Made by a program: the position numbers and the translations under genes. Below are positions 24,096 to 32,577 of a DNA stretch of 64,000 nucleotides, in pieces (the stretch's first letter is position 1; each line of letters opens with the position of its first letter). Location of the stretch: assembly GCA_963762435.1 (NCBI GenBank), contig CAVXLN010000022.1, forward strand, positions 1 to 64,000, read 5' to 3'. The stretch comes from JAXDMU01 sp963762435 (lineage in GTDB: Bacteria; Pseudomonadota; Alphaproteobacteria; ATCC43930; CGMCC-115725). The notes under the pieces were generated by a model. The model was given only the letters and a program-made list of their open reading frames with translations, searched no databases and had not been told where the DNA came from.

Positions 24096-24929
24096 TTAGT
24101 TCAAGGGGGCGTGCCCGGTATAGAACGATCGTGCGCGTCTGACGGCGGCGAACCAGGCATTCGGCGTCAAGCCGAACGCCTTCTTGAACAGCCGGCCGAA
24201 ATGGCTCTGATCGGCGAAACCGCTGCCATAGGCGGCGTCGGCGGCCGTATCGCCGGCAAGCATCATGCCGCGCGCCTTTTCGAGCCGGCGCAGGATCAGA
24301 TAACGGTACGGGCTGGTGCCGAACACCGCGCGAAAATCGCGCGACAATTGCCATCGGTCGTGACCGGTAGCCTGCTCTAATTCCGCGAGCGAGAAACGCC
24401 CGTCGAGACGGTCCTCGATGAGATCCCGGGCGCGCCAGGCCGCTTCCCGATGGACGACCCTCGCCGTGGGACCGCCACCCGAAACCGCATCGAGTGCCAT
24501 GGCGAGATCGTAGAGCGCATCCTGATAGGCGAGGCCGGTCAACGGCCGGTCAAGATCTGCGAGCAAGGCCCCGATCGCCCGGCGGAGGCGAGGGTCGGAG
24601 GAGATGGCGCCCGCGACGAAGGGCAGCGGCGCGCCGCCGAGGACGCTCTGAATGTCGGACGGCGGAATATAGGCCGTGCGATAGCGGAACGCGGCACCGT
24701 CGCCGGCGCGGCCATCATGGAGCTCGTCGGGATGGAGGATGACGAGCTGCCCCGGCAGGGAGTGCCGGGCGGCGCCGCGGTAATCGAAGCTCTGCACGCC
24801 CTCGAGCGTGATGCCGATCGCGTAGGTGTCATGGCGGTGCGGCGCGTAGGCCAGGCCGGAGAAACGGGCCTCGATCCGGTCGATATCGCCTTGTGCCTGA
24901 ACCAGCCAGTCTCCGGCGCCGATGCCCAC
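24096..24929 (-). CDS. AraC family transcriptional regulator
   Basis: 277 residues. The N-terminal cupin AraC-binding domain has APHRHDTYAIGITLEGVQSF and ILHPDELHDGRAGD, the metal- or ligand-pocket histidines. The C-terminal double HTH (about 170-265) contains FSLAELEQATGHDRWQLSRDF, GTSPYRYLILRRLEKAR and GFADQSHFGRLFKKAFGLTP. It lies between the aldehyde dehydrogenase and the CPBP protease on the same strand with very short gaps, so it may control this unit. Confidence 0.92.
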   Translation of the reverse strand: MGIGAGDWLVQAQGDIDRIEARFSGLAYAPHRHDTYAIGITLEGVQSFDYRGAARHSLPGQLVILHPDELHDGRAGDGAAFRYRTAYIPPSDIQSVLGGAPLPFVAGAISSDPRLRRAIGALLADLDRPLTGLAYQDALYDLAMALDAVSGGGPTARVVHREAAWRARDLIEDRLDGRFSLAELEQATGHDRWQLSRDFRAVFGTSPYRYLILRRLEKARGMMLAGDTAADAAYGSGFADQSHFGRLFKKAFGLTPNAWFAAVRRARSFYTGHAPLN

Positions 24930-24941
24930 GAAGGCCCGCTC

Positions 24942-26393
24942 CTATTTGCCCAGCAGCAGGCCCGTCACCAGCCTGAAGAACTTGCCATAGGGCGGCCCCA
25001 ACCGGTCGAGCGCGCTCAGCCGGCCGATCTCGAATACGCTGCGGGCGTGGGAGAAGCGCAGGAAACCGTCGCGGCCGTGATAGGAGCCCATGCCGGAGGG
25101 ACCCACGCCGCCGAACGGCAGGTCGTCCTGGGCGACATGCATGAGCGTGCCATTGACCGTGACGCCGCCCGAGCTGGTGCGGGCCAGCACGCCGTCCACG
25201 ACCGTGTGGTCGTGCGAGAAGCAATAAAGTGCCAGCGGCTTCGGGCCGGCATTGACCTTGGCGATCGCCTGGTCGAGATCGGCATAGGGGATGATCGGCA
25301 GGATCGGCCCGAAGATCTCCTCGCGCATCAGCTGCATCTCGTCGGTGGCGCCCAGCACGACCGTCGGCGGCAGCTTGCGCTCGGTCTCGGCCGCCTTGTC
25401 CTCGCGCTGGATGATGCGGGCGCCGGCCGCCTTCGCCGCATCGATCAGGCCGCGCAGGCGGCGATAGTGCCGGTCGCTGACGATCGAGCTGTAATCGCCA
25501 TTGCCGGCGATCGCCGGATACATGGTCTTTGTCTCCTCGATCACCGCCTGGCCGAAGCTTTCGGCGAGATCGGCCGGGACGAGCACATAGTCGGGCGCGA
25601 TGCAGGTCTGGCCGGCATTGAGGAACTTGCCGATGGCGATGGTGCGCGCGGCCTTCTTCAAGGGATAGTCACGGCAGAGGATGACCGGCGATTTGCCGCC
25701 GAGTTCGAGCGTGACGGGCGTGAGGTTCTCGGCCGCCGCCCGCATGACATGCCGGCCGACGCTGGTCGAGCCGGTGAAGATCAGGTGATCGAGGACCAGA
25801 TGCGAGAAGGCCTCGGCGACATCGGCGCCGCCCAGCACCACGGCCACCTGATCCTCCGGGAAGATCTCGGCCAGCATGGTCTTGAGGAGCTCGGAGGTGC
25901 GCGGCGTGAATTCCGACGGCTTGATCAGCACGCGATTGCCCGCACCCAGCGCATCGGCGAGCGGGCCGAGGCTCAGGAGCAGCGGATAGTTCCAAGGCGA
26001 GATGACGCCGACGACGCCCAGCGGCTGGTAATGGATGCGGGCACGGCCGGGCTTGAACGTCCACGCCACCTTGCGGCGCTCGGGCTTCATCCAGCGGGCG
26101 AGATGATGCTTGGTGTATTGGATCCCGCCCAGCAGCGTCACGATTTCGGCCAGATCGCTTTCGGCGGCCGAGCGATTGCCGAAATCGGCCGAGACCGCCT
26201 CGGCGAAGCGGGTGCGGAATTTGCGGACCTGCTTCTGCAGCCGATCGAGATGGGCCAGGCGTGCTTGAAGGCCGGGCGCTCCGTCGCGCGCGATCGCGGC
26301 GCGCTGCAGATCGAGCAGACGCTTGGCCTCGGCACCGGAATCATGAGGCTCCGAGACGGCGAGCGTCACGGGCGGAATCGGATGTGCGCTCAT
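24942..26393 (-). CDS. Aldehyde dehydrogenase, coniferyl-aldehyde-dehydrogenase type
   Basis: NAD(P)-dependent aldehyde dehydrogenase of 483 residues from ATG 26393. Landmarks are GVVGVISPWNYPLLLSLGPL (cofactor entry), FTGSTSVGRHVM (Rossmann turn), ELGGKSPVIL (general base Glu), GQTCIAPDYV (nucleophile Cys), and EEIFGPILPI. The CIAPDYVLVP context and overall length match coniferyl aldehyde dehydrogenases (CalB-like), which oxidise phenylpropanoid aldehydes but also fatty aldehydes. A LysR gene lies just upstream on the same strand. Substrate assignment is by family only. Confidence 0.88.
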   Translation of the reverse strand: MSAHPIPPVTLAVSEPHDSGAEAKRLLDLQRAAIARDGAPGLQARLAHLDRLQKQVRKFRTRFAEAVSADFGNRSAAESDLAEIVTLLGGIQYTKHHLARWMKPERRKVAWTFKPGRARIHYQPLGVVGVISPWNYPLLLSLGPLADALGAGNRVLIKPSEFTPRTSELLKTMLAEIFPEDQVAVVLGGADVAEAFSHLVLDHLIFTGSTSVGRHVMRAAAENLTPVTLELGGKSPVILCRDYPLKKAARTIAIGKFLNAGQTCIAPDYVLVPADLAESFGQAVIEETKTMYPAIAGNGDYSSIVSDRHYRRLRGLIDAAKAAGARIIQREDKAAETERKLPPTVVLGATDEMQLMREEIFGPILPIIPYADLDQAIAKVNAGPKPLALYCFSHDHTVVDGVLARTSSGGVTVNGTLMHVAQDDLPFGGVGPSGMGSYHGRDGFLRFSHARSVFEIGRLSALDRLGPPYGKFFRLVTGLLLGK

Positions 26394-26500
26394 TCTTGTT
26401 ATGTCCCAAATGGATACGGGCTTTGCCGAATTTGCTTGGCTGGGCACCTTAATCCCACGCCGCACGGTACGCCAGCGCGACGGGTTGGCCGGCCCGGCAT

Positions 26501-27478
26501 CTAACAAGAGCGGGCGGGTCGCGCGGCACTTTCTCTAATGCTCGGCCTGTCGGCGGCAGACAATCTCGACCTTTCCTTGAAACTGGCGCGCAGCCTTTCT
26601 CCGGCAAAGTCCATGAATGTGCGGACCTTCGTCAGCGCGAGACGGTGTTCGGCGGCCACCAGATGGACCGGAACGGCCGGCGGCTCATCGTCGGGAAGCA
26701 GCAAGACGAGGCTCCCGTCTTGAACCTCCTCCTGGATCTTGTAGCTCAGGATCCGGACGATGCCCTCTCCATCCACCGCGGCGCTGACCGCCGCCTCGTC
26801 GGCATTCACCATGAGGCGCGGCCGAATCTTTACGCTGCGGGCCATTTTCCGCCCGGGAAGCGGGGGAAAGCTCCAGATATCCTCGGCATTGGTCGGCTCG
26901 ATGGCGATGCAATCGTGATCGGCCAGATCCGCGATCGTTTTGGGCGCCGCCCGGTTTGCAAGATATCGCGGCGAGGCACAGAGCACCCGCCGCACCTCGC
27001 CCACCCGCAGCGCGATCAAGGTCGAATCCTGGAGCGCCGCGATCCGCAGCGCCACGTCTATGCCCTCATCGACGAGATTGGTAACGCGGTTGAGCAGCAG
27101 ATAGCGGATTTGCACCCTCGAATGCAGCTTCAGGAACTCGCCGACAATCGGGCGCAGGATCCTTGTGCCGAACATGACCGGCGCCGTAACCGTCAGCACG
27201 CCATGGGGTGCGGCGCGCTCACCCGCCACAGATAGATCGGCTTGATCGAGCTCGGCCAGGACATGGCGGCACACCGCCGCGTACCGTTCGCCGGCCTCGG
27301 TCAGCTGAAGCCGGCGAGACGTCCGGTGCAGCAGCTGGGCGCCGACATGGCTTTCCAGCGCCGCTAGAGCGCGCGTGATGGCCGCGGGCGACCGGCTTAG
27401 CTTTTGGCCCGCGCGTGCCAGGCTCCCCTCGTTCAGGGCCATCACGAAGACACGCATGGCATCCAGCCGATCGATCAT
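26501..27478 (-). CDS. LysR family transcriptional regulator
   Basis: 325-residue LTTR from ATG 27478 (GAGG spaced seven bases upstream). The HTH contains FVMALNEGSLARAGQKLSRS and PAAITRALAALESHVGAQLL. The effector domain includes VTNLVDEGIDVALRIAAL and the LVLLLPDDEPPAVPVHLV strand typical of the large LysR/CrgA-like clade. It diverges from the exported alpha/beta hydrolase at 27590 and also precedes the aldehyde dehydrogenase, so either could be its target. The hydrolase across the divergent promoter is the stronger candidate. Confidence 0.9.
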   Translation of the reverse strand: MIDRLDAMRVFVMALNEGSLARAGQKLSRSPAAITRALAALESHVGAQLLHRTSRRLQLTEAGERYAAVCRHVLAELDQADLSVAGERAAPHGVLTVTAPVMFGTRILRPIVGEFLKLHSRVQIRYLLLNRVTNLVDEGIDVALRIAALQDSTLIALRVGEVRRVLCASPRYLANRAAPKTIADLADHDCIAIEPTNAEDIWSFPPLPGRKMARSVKIRPRLMVNADEAAVSAAVDGEGIVRILSYKIQEEVQDGSLVLLLPDDEPPAVPVHLVAAEHRLALTKVRTFMDFAGERLRASFKERSRLSAADRPSIRESAARPARSC

Positions 27479-27589
27479 GGTTCCGCCTCGCGAAAGCATG
27501 GCTGTCGTATGTCGGGCATTCTGGCTTCGTCGCCGACGATCTAAGCTTGCCCGAAACGAAATCGTTCTACGTCAGAGGGATGCCGCGCG

Positions 27590-28567
27590 ATGCCGCCATT
27601 GAGATCATTGGCTATCTTCACCGCCCTCCTGCTGGCGGCCGGCGCCCCCATCACGGCATTTGCCGCGACTCAACACACGACAGGCGCGACCAACTCCGCA
27701 TCGGTCACGCATTATCGAACCGCGGCGGTGGACGGCGTGGATATCTTCTACCGCGAAGCAGGCCCCGCGACCGGACCGGCGGTCGTTCTGCTCCACGGCT
27801 TCCCGACGTCGTCCCACATGTTTCGTAACTTGATACCGCTTCTGGCCGACAAATACCACGTCATCGCCCCCGATTATCCGGGGTTCGGCCTAAGTGCTGC
27901 ACCCGATCACACGGCGTTCGATTATAGTTTCGGCCATTACGCCGACCTCATGGACGGCCTGCTCCAGAAGCTGGGGGTGCAGCGCTATGCCATGTACGTC
28001 ATGGACTATGGCGCCCCCGTCGGATACCGCCTGGCACTCAAGCACCCGGAGCGCGTCACCGCGATCGTCGTTCAGAATGGCAATGCTTATGAGGAGGGGC
28101 TGAAGGCCTTCTGGGACCCGATCAAGGCCTACTGGGCCGACGGGTCCGCAGCGCACCGCGACGCGCTAAACTCGCTGGTGGCACCAGCGACCACCAAATT
28201 CCAATATACCGACGGCGTGGGTGACCTCTCCCGCATCGATCCCGACAACTGGTCGCATGATCAAGCGCTGCTCGATCGCCCCGGCAATCGCGACATCCAG
28301 CTCGATCTATTCCATGATTACGGCACGAACGTCCCGCTCTATCCGAAATTTCAGGCGTTCTTTCGCCAATACAAGCCGCCGATGCTGATCGTCTGGGGCA
28401 AGAACGACAAGATCTTCCCGGCCGACGGGGCCACGCCCTATCTGCGCGATCTGCCCACCGCAGAGTTGCATCTGCTCGATACGGGCCACTTCGCGCTCGA
28501 GGACAAGCTCGACGTGATGGCGCCGCTCATTCACCGCTTCCTCGACAAACACCTCGCCGAACGCTGA
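27590..28567 (+). CDS. Exported alpha/beta hydrolase, epoxide hydrolase/dehalogenase-like
   Basis: 325 residues with a Sec signal peptide (LAIFTALLLAAGAPITAFA, cleavage about 26). The oxyanion motif HGFPTSSHMF and YPGFGLSAAPDH are typical of epoxide hydrolases and haloalkane dehalogenases. The nucleophile elbow reads YVMDYGAPVGYR, so the nucleophile is Asp rather than Ser. The acid and His regions are VWGKNDKIFPADG and LDTGHFALED. Periplasmic location is unusual for this group but known. It diverges from a LysR gene and is followed by a SnoaL-like gene. Confidence 0.87.
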   Translation: MPPLRSLAIFTALLLAAGAPITAFAATQHTTGATNSASVTHYRTAAVDGVDIFYREAGPATGPAVVLLHGFPTSSHMFRNLIPLLADKYHVIAPDYPGFGLSAAPDHTAFDYSFGHYADLMDGLLQKLGVQRYAMYVMDYGAPVGYRLALKHPERVTAIVVQNGNAYEEGLKAFWDPIKAYWADGSAAHRDALNSLVAPATTKFQYTDGVGDLSRIDPDNWSHDQALLDRPGNRDIQLDLFHDYGTNVPLYPKFQAFFRQYKPPMLIVWGKNDKIFPADGATPYLRDLPTAELHLLDTGHFALEDKLDVMAPLIHRFLDKHLAER

Positions 28568-28601
28568 CGCCGTCTGGGGCGGTTTCATCGGGAAATGGGA
28601 T

Positions 28602-29009
28602 ATGAGTCAGGTTCAAAACATCAGCCTTGCGCGGGAATTTCTTGCGGCCCTGCACGAAGGCCGGCATCCCGATGACATCGCCGCGATGTTCGCTGACGAC
28701 GCCCTGTTCGAAATCCCCGGGGACGATGGCATCCTCCCGTGGATCGGGCATCGGAGCGGTCGTCGTGCGGTCGCCGACTTCATCGCTGGCACGCGGGCAA
28801 TGACCGAGCCGCTGACATTCGCCGTCGCGGATATCATGGCGAGCGACGCGCGGGCGGTCATCCTGGGTGAGCTCGCCACACGGATAAAGACGACCGGCAA
28901 AACCGTCGAAACCGCCTTTGCCATCGTCCTCACCATATCGGGCGACCGGATCAACCGGTTCCAGATGCTGGAGGACAGCTTTGCCGTGTCGCTAGCGGCC
29001 AGGGCATGA
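28602..29009 (+). CDS. SnoaL-like / NTF2-fold protein
   Basis: 135-residue cone-shaped NTF2-fold protein. The pattern LAREFLAALHEGRHPDDIAAMFADDALFEIPG, then RRAVADFIAGTRAM and IKTTGKTVETAFAIVL, matches SnoaL-like polyketide cyclase or ketosteroid-isomerase relatives. Catalytic residues vary, so the reaction cannot be assigned. It lies 34 bases downstream of the exported hydrolase and is probably cotranscribed with it, which suggests joint catabolism of a small molecule. Confidence 0.8.
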   Translation: MSQVQNISLAREFLAALHEGRHPDDIAAMFADDALFEIPGDDGILPWIGHRSGRRAVADFIAGTRAMTEPLTFAVADIMASDARAVILGELATRIKTTGKTVETAFAIVLTISGDRINRFQMLEDSFAVSLAARA

Positions 29010-29058
29010 CCGGCCAGCGCGACGCTCTGACGAGCGTCGAACCCAAGCGAAGCCGCCC

Positions 29059-29967
29059 CTATTCGCAGACGAATCGGCGCCACAGCCCCGGGCTGATGCC
29101 CGTCCAGGCTGAGAAGCTGCGGGTAAAGTGGCTCTGATCGCAAAAGCCGGTCGCCAAGGCGATCTCGGCAAGGGATGTTTCGGGGTCGCGCAGCAGGGCC
29201 TTCGCCCGCTCGATCCGTTGCTGCAGCATCCATCGATGGGGCGGCATGCCCACGCTGTTGCGGAAGGCCCGGCTGAATTGCGAGGCGGACAGGCCGCATT
29301 CCTTGGCCAAATCGGCCAGCCGGCGATGACCTGAGAGATTTGCGGCCAGGAGCTCCTTGGCACGCCGCTCCTGCAACAGCGTCAGCCCGCCGACCGCCGG
29401 CTTCGTCAAGGCCATCATGCCGCCATAGGTCATGGCGACATGATGGCCGACCGCGAGCATCAGGTGATCCATGAAGATCTGATTGGCCTGCTGCGGCGTC
29501 CGGAAGATCGGCAGCAGGGCTGCCGCTATGTTGCGCAGGAAGGGGTCCGCGTGGCTGACGGCCGGCTTGTACCGAAGCTCGTCGAAACGGGGCGCGTCCG
29601 CCTCATCCGCGATGGCATGCAAGGCACTGACGGGCAGATAGAAATGGACTGAATGGAAGGGGCTGTTCAGGCGAAATGTCGGTTTGCGTTTGATGTGATA
29701 GATAATCGTCTCACCGGGCAGCAAAGTCGAGACCGGTGCTGCCCGGCCATTCTCCCAATATTCGTAGCGTTCGAACAAGTTGAGATGGGTGCCGAGGACG
29801 AAGGCGTCCTCCTCGATCGGCGGCGTCGACAGAATGAATTGCGGATTTTCATAGCGCAGCTCGGTCACCGCGATCGTCGATTTGGGCAGAGCGCGGGCGA
29901 CGAAGGAATTCGCGTGCGCGTTCAACCGCTTGCCGAAAGCCTGGCCGTAACTGTCGCTGAGGGACAT
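29059..29967 (-). CDS. AraC family transcriptional regulator
   Basis: 302 residues from ATG 29967 (GGAGA six bases upstream). The N-terminal sensor is an AraC_N-like variable domain with no named ligand. The C-terminal HTH pair includes RRLADLAKECGLSASQFSRA, FRNSVGMPPHRWMLQQRIER and TGFCDQSHFTRSFSAWTGIS. This resembles regulators that control LysR/DoxX/pirin-type neighbours. It is convergent with the SnoaL-like gene and tandem to the LysR gene upstream. No operator was recognised. Confidence 0.9.
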   Translation of the reverse strand: MSLSDSYGQAFGKRLNAHANSFVARALPKSTIAVTELRYENPQFILSTPPIEEDAFVLGTHLNLFERYEYWENGRAAPVSTLLPGETIIYHIKRKPTFRLNSPFHSVHFYLPVSALHAIADEADAPRFDELRYKPAVSHADPFLRNIAAALLPIFRTPQQANQIFMDHLMLAVGHHVAMTYGGMMALTKPAVGGLTLLQERRAKELLAANLSGHRRLADLAKECGLSASQFSRAFRNSVGMPPHRWMLQQRIERAKALLRDPETSLAEIALATGFCDQSHFTRSFSAWTGISPGLWRRFVCE

Positions 29968-30049
29968 AAGCCGTCTCCGGCTGGCTCGCACGCTGGCACT
30001 AGGTTTTGCACAATTCCGGTCAATGCGCAGCAGTTTCGTAAAACGGGAT

Positions 30050-30955
30050 TCAAACCGGTCGGACGAACCGCCCGGCAAACTGCCTAATCATCCAGCTGCC
30101 CGCAGGGCCGGGCGGCGTGTCGGTGCGGTAGATCGCCTGCAGCGGATAGCGGGCGGAGCGCACCTCCGGAAGATCGAGACGCACCAGCCTGCCGGCCGCG
30201 ATATCCGCCCGCACGGTCGGTTCCGGCATGTTGCCCCAGCCCATCCCGGCGAGCAGCAGGGCGTGCTTGGCGCCATGGTCGGCGAGCCTCCAATCGTCGC
30301 TGGCGAACACGCCCGTATCCGGTCCTTCGGGAAAGGTCGAGCGCACGGTCAGGACCAATTGCCGATGCCGGCGCGACGCTCCCGGCGGATTGGGACCGGC
30401 GCTGGCCAAAGGATGCTGCGGACTGGCCACCGGGATCAGTTCGACCTCGCCGACCTGCACGCGCTCGAGACCGGCCTCGCTGGTATGCAGCACGCCGCCG
30501 ATGCCGATGCTGGCCATGTGGCCCTGCACGAGCCGGGCGACGGCGCCCAGCGCCTCGACATGCAGGCGCAGCTTGACCGTGGGATATGTCGCCTCGAACG
30601 CCTGCAGCACACCCACCAGCCACTCGACCGGCATGAGGACGTCGACGACGAGGCTGAGCTCCGGCTCGAGGCCGCCGAGCAGCCCTTTGACGCTGGCTCT
30701 GAGATCATCGACCCCGGCGGAGACGGCGCGGGCCTTGCCCAGCACGATCTTGCCGGCATCGGTCAGCGTCGGCTTGCGGGTCCGTTCGCGATCGAAGAGG
30801 GCGATGCCGAGCTGCGCCTCGAGATTGGCGATCGTATAGGCGATCGCCGAGGTGGCCCGGCCGAGGCGCCGCCCCGCCGCGGCGAAGCTGCCCGCCTCGA
30901 CCACCGAAGCGAACACCCTCAACTGGTCGATCGTGGGCGTTCCGGGGTTCGACAT
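30050..30955 (-). CDS. LysR family transcriptional regulator
   Basis: 301 residues from ATG 30955 (the frame is open to 30985). The HTH contains VFASVVEAGSFAAAGRRLGR and TSAIAYTIANLEAQLGIALF. The effector domain has VEWLVGVLQAFEATYP and GMGWGNMPEPTV. It diverges from the DoxX-pirin pair at 31106 and 31623, a common arrangement in proteobacteria where the regulator controls DoxX and pirin under redox or aromatic stress. The 150-base intergenic region contains GGCAATTTGCC as a possible half-site pair. Confidence 0.9.
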   Translation of the reverse strand: MSNPGTPTIDQLRVFASVVEAGSFAAAGRRLGRATSAIAYTIANLEAQLGIALFDRERTRKPTLTDAGKIVLGKARAVSAGVDDLRASVKGLLGGLEPELSLVVDVLMPVEWLVGVLQAFEATYPTVKLRLHVEALGAVARLVQGHMASIGIGGVLHTSEAGLERVQVGEVELIPVASPQHPLASAGPNPPGASRRHRQLVLTVRSTFPEGPDTGVFASDDWRLADHGAKHALLLAGMGWGNMPEPTVRADIAAGRLVRLDLPEVRSARYPLQAIYRTDTPPGPAGSWMIRQFAGRFVRPV

Positions 30956-31105
30956 TACAAAATTCTTGTACGTTATATCCGGCAATTTGCCAGTTTTTTC
31001 GGAAACTCCAAAGCCCTAACTTCTTGCCACCGGACAGTGGCGAGATCGCCGGGACGCCATGCCCGATCCCAATCGTCTCCTCGGCGGTATCGAAGGATCT
31101 CTATC

Positions 31106-31537
31106 ATGTCTCAAACCGCATATGCCTCGGCGGCCTTTGGCCGCCTGCTGATGGGTGTCCTGTTCCTCTTGAGCGGCATCGGCAAGCTTGCCGCCCCGTT
31201 GGCGACACAGGGTTTCATCGCATCCGTCGGCCTGCCCCTTCCGGTCGCCGCATATGGTCTCGCGACCGCCATCGAGATCGGCGGCGGCCTGGCCTTGGTG
31301 CTGGGCTTCCAGACCAAGCGCGTCGCCGTGGCCGTCGCCATCTTCACGGTGGCCACGGCAATCTTCTTCCACGCCAATTTCGCCGACCAGAACCAGATGA
31401 TCCACTTCCTGAAAAACATCGCGATCGCCGGCGGCCTGCTTCAGGTGGCGGCGTTTGGCGGCGGGCGCTTCAGCATCGATGGCTGGCGCAGCCGGCAGAC
31501 CGAGACGACCGTCGCTGCCCAGGCTCAGACGGCTTGA
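31106..31537 (+). CDS. DoxX family membrane protein
   Basis: 143-residue inner-membrane protein with four hydrophobic segments. FGRLLMGVLFLLSGIGKLAA is the DoxX signature, GLATAIEIGGGLALVLG and KRVAVAVAIFTVATAIFFHANF follow, and NQMIHFLKNIAIAGGLLQVA closes the domain. DoxX proteins act as subunits of quinol-oxidising or redox-homeostasis complexes. ATG 31106 follows AAGGATC. The gene is divergent from a LysR regulator and 85 bases ahead of the pirin gene. Confidence 0.9.
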   Translation: MSQTAYASAAFGRLLMGVLFLLSGIGKLAAPLATQGFIASVGLPLPVAAYGLATAIEIGGGLALVLGFQTKRVAVAVAIFTVATAIFFHANFADQNQMIHFLKNIAIAGGLLQVAAFGGGRFSIDGWRSRQTETTVAAQAQTA

Positions 31538-31622
31538 CCAAGACGGATCCAGCGTCGGACCCGGTCCCTGACCGGCCCGACCTGGCCGGCTGATTTCCCT
31601 TCCCTCCTTGGGGTCAATTGCC

Positions 31623-32459
31623 ATGCGCGCTCTCGCCACCGACCTGAAACCCAACCGCCAGATCCTGCACCGGGGCCGCGGCACCACGCACGGTCCGATC
31701 ACCCGCCTGATGAGTCCCGGCGATCTGGGCAGGCTGCTGAAACCGTTCGTCTTCCTCGACCTCTTCGACATCGGCGCCCTGTCGGCCCCGATCGGGCTGC
31801 ACCCGCATTCGGGCATCGCGACCTTGACCTATGTCGCCGAAGGCAGTGTCGCCTATGAGGACACCACGGGTGCCACCGGCCTGCTGCACGCTGGCGGCGT
31901 CGAATGGATGCGCGCCGGCGCCGGCGTCTGGCATGGCGGCGGGGTCGGCCCGGACGGGCGGACGCGCGGCTTCCAGCTATGGTTGGCGCTGCCGCCCGCG
32001 CTTGAGCTGGCAGCTCCCCTCAGCCTCTACCAGGCGGCCGAAGACATTCCGCAGGCCGGCCCGGCCCGGGTTCTGCTGGGTCGTCATGAGGATCTGGCGA
32101 ACGCGATCGAGCCGCCGTCCGACATCACCTATCTGGCGGTCACGCTGTCGGCCGGACAGCGCTGGACCTTCCAGCCGCCGGCCGGTCACGAAATCCTGTG
32201 GATCGCGATCGGCAAGGGCGCCGTCGAGGCCGGCGGGCGCCTCGACGAAGGCGAGATCGTCGTCTTCGCGCCGGGGAACGAGGCGGTCACCTTCGAGGCT
32301 GTCGGCTCCGCGGAGTTCGTCCTCGGCTCGGCCGTGCCGCATAACCACCCCTTGGTACTGGGATATTATTCGGTCCACACCAGTGCTGCGGCGCTTCAGG
32401 CCGGCGAGGCGCAAATCCGAAAGATCCGCCATCGCCTGACCGCCGAACGGCGCTTGTGA
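31623..32459 (+). CDS. Pirin family protein
   Basis: Bicupin of 278 residues. The metal-site region of the N-terminal pirin domain is HPHSGIATLTYVAEGSVAYED, preceded by KPFVFLDLFDIGAL and followed by LLHAGGVEWMRAGAGVWHGG. A second pirin_C-like cupin lies at about 170-260. Some pirins are quercetinases, others modulate transcription or metabolism through a redox-sensing iron. ATG 31623 is preferred to an upstream TTG at 31608. It is probably cotranscribed with DoxX under the divergent LysR. Confidence 0.9.
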   Translation: MRALATDLKPNRQILHRGRGTTHGPITRLMSPGDLGRLLKPFVFLDLFDIGALSAPIGLHPHSGIATLTYVAEGSVAYEDTTGATGLLHAGGVEWMRAGAGVWHGGGVGPDGRTRGFQLWLALPPALELAAPLSLYQAAEDIPQAGPARVLLGRHEDLANAIEPPSDITYLAVTLSAGQRWTFQPPAGHEILWIAIGKGAVEAGGRLDEGEIVVFAPGNEAVTFEAVGSAEFVLGSAVPHNHPLVLGYYSVHTSAAALQAGEAQIRKIRHRLTAERRL

Positions 32460-32577
32460 CCGCTTCCCCGCGCGACTGCCCGGAACTCGACTTTCGCGAG
32501 TACAGCCACTAAGGTCATCTGCAATCGCGAGGCATATCGGGACGACCGAGCATGGTGTTCGCACGGGGCTGGCCTGA

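Noticed and set aside
24450..26504. 684-residue open frame antisense to the AraC and aldehyde dehydrogenase genes
   Set aside because: Spans two real genes on the other strand and shows no recognisable domain.
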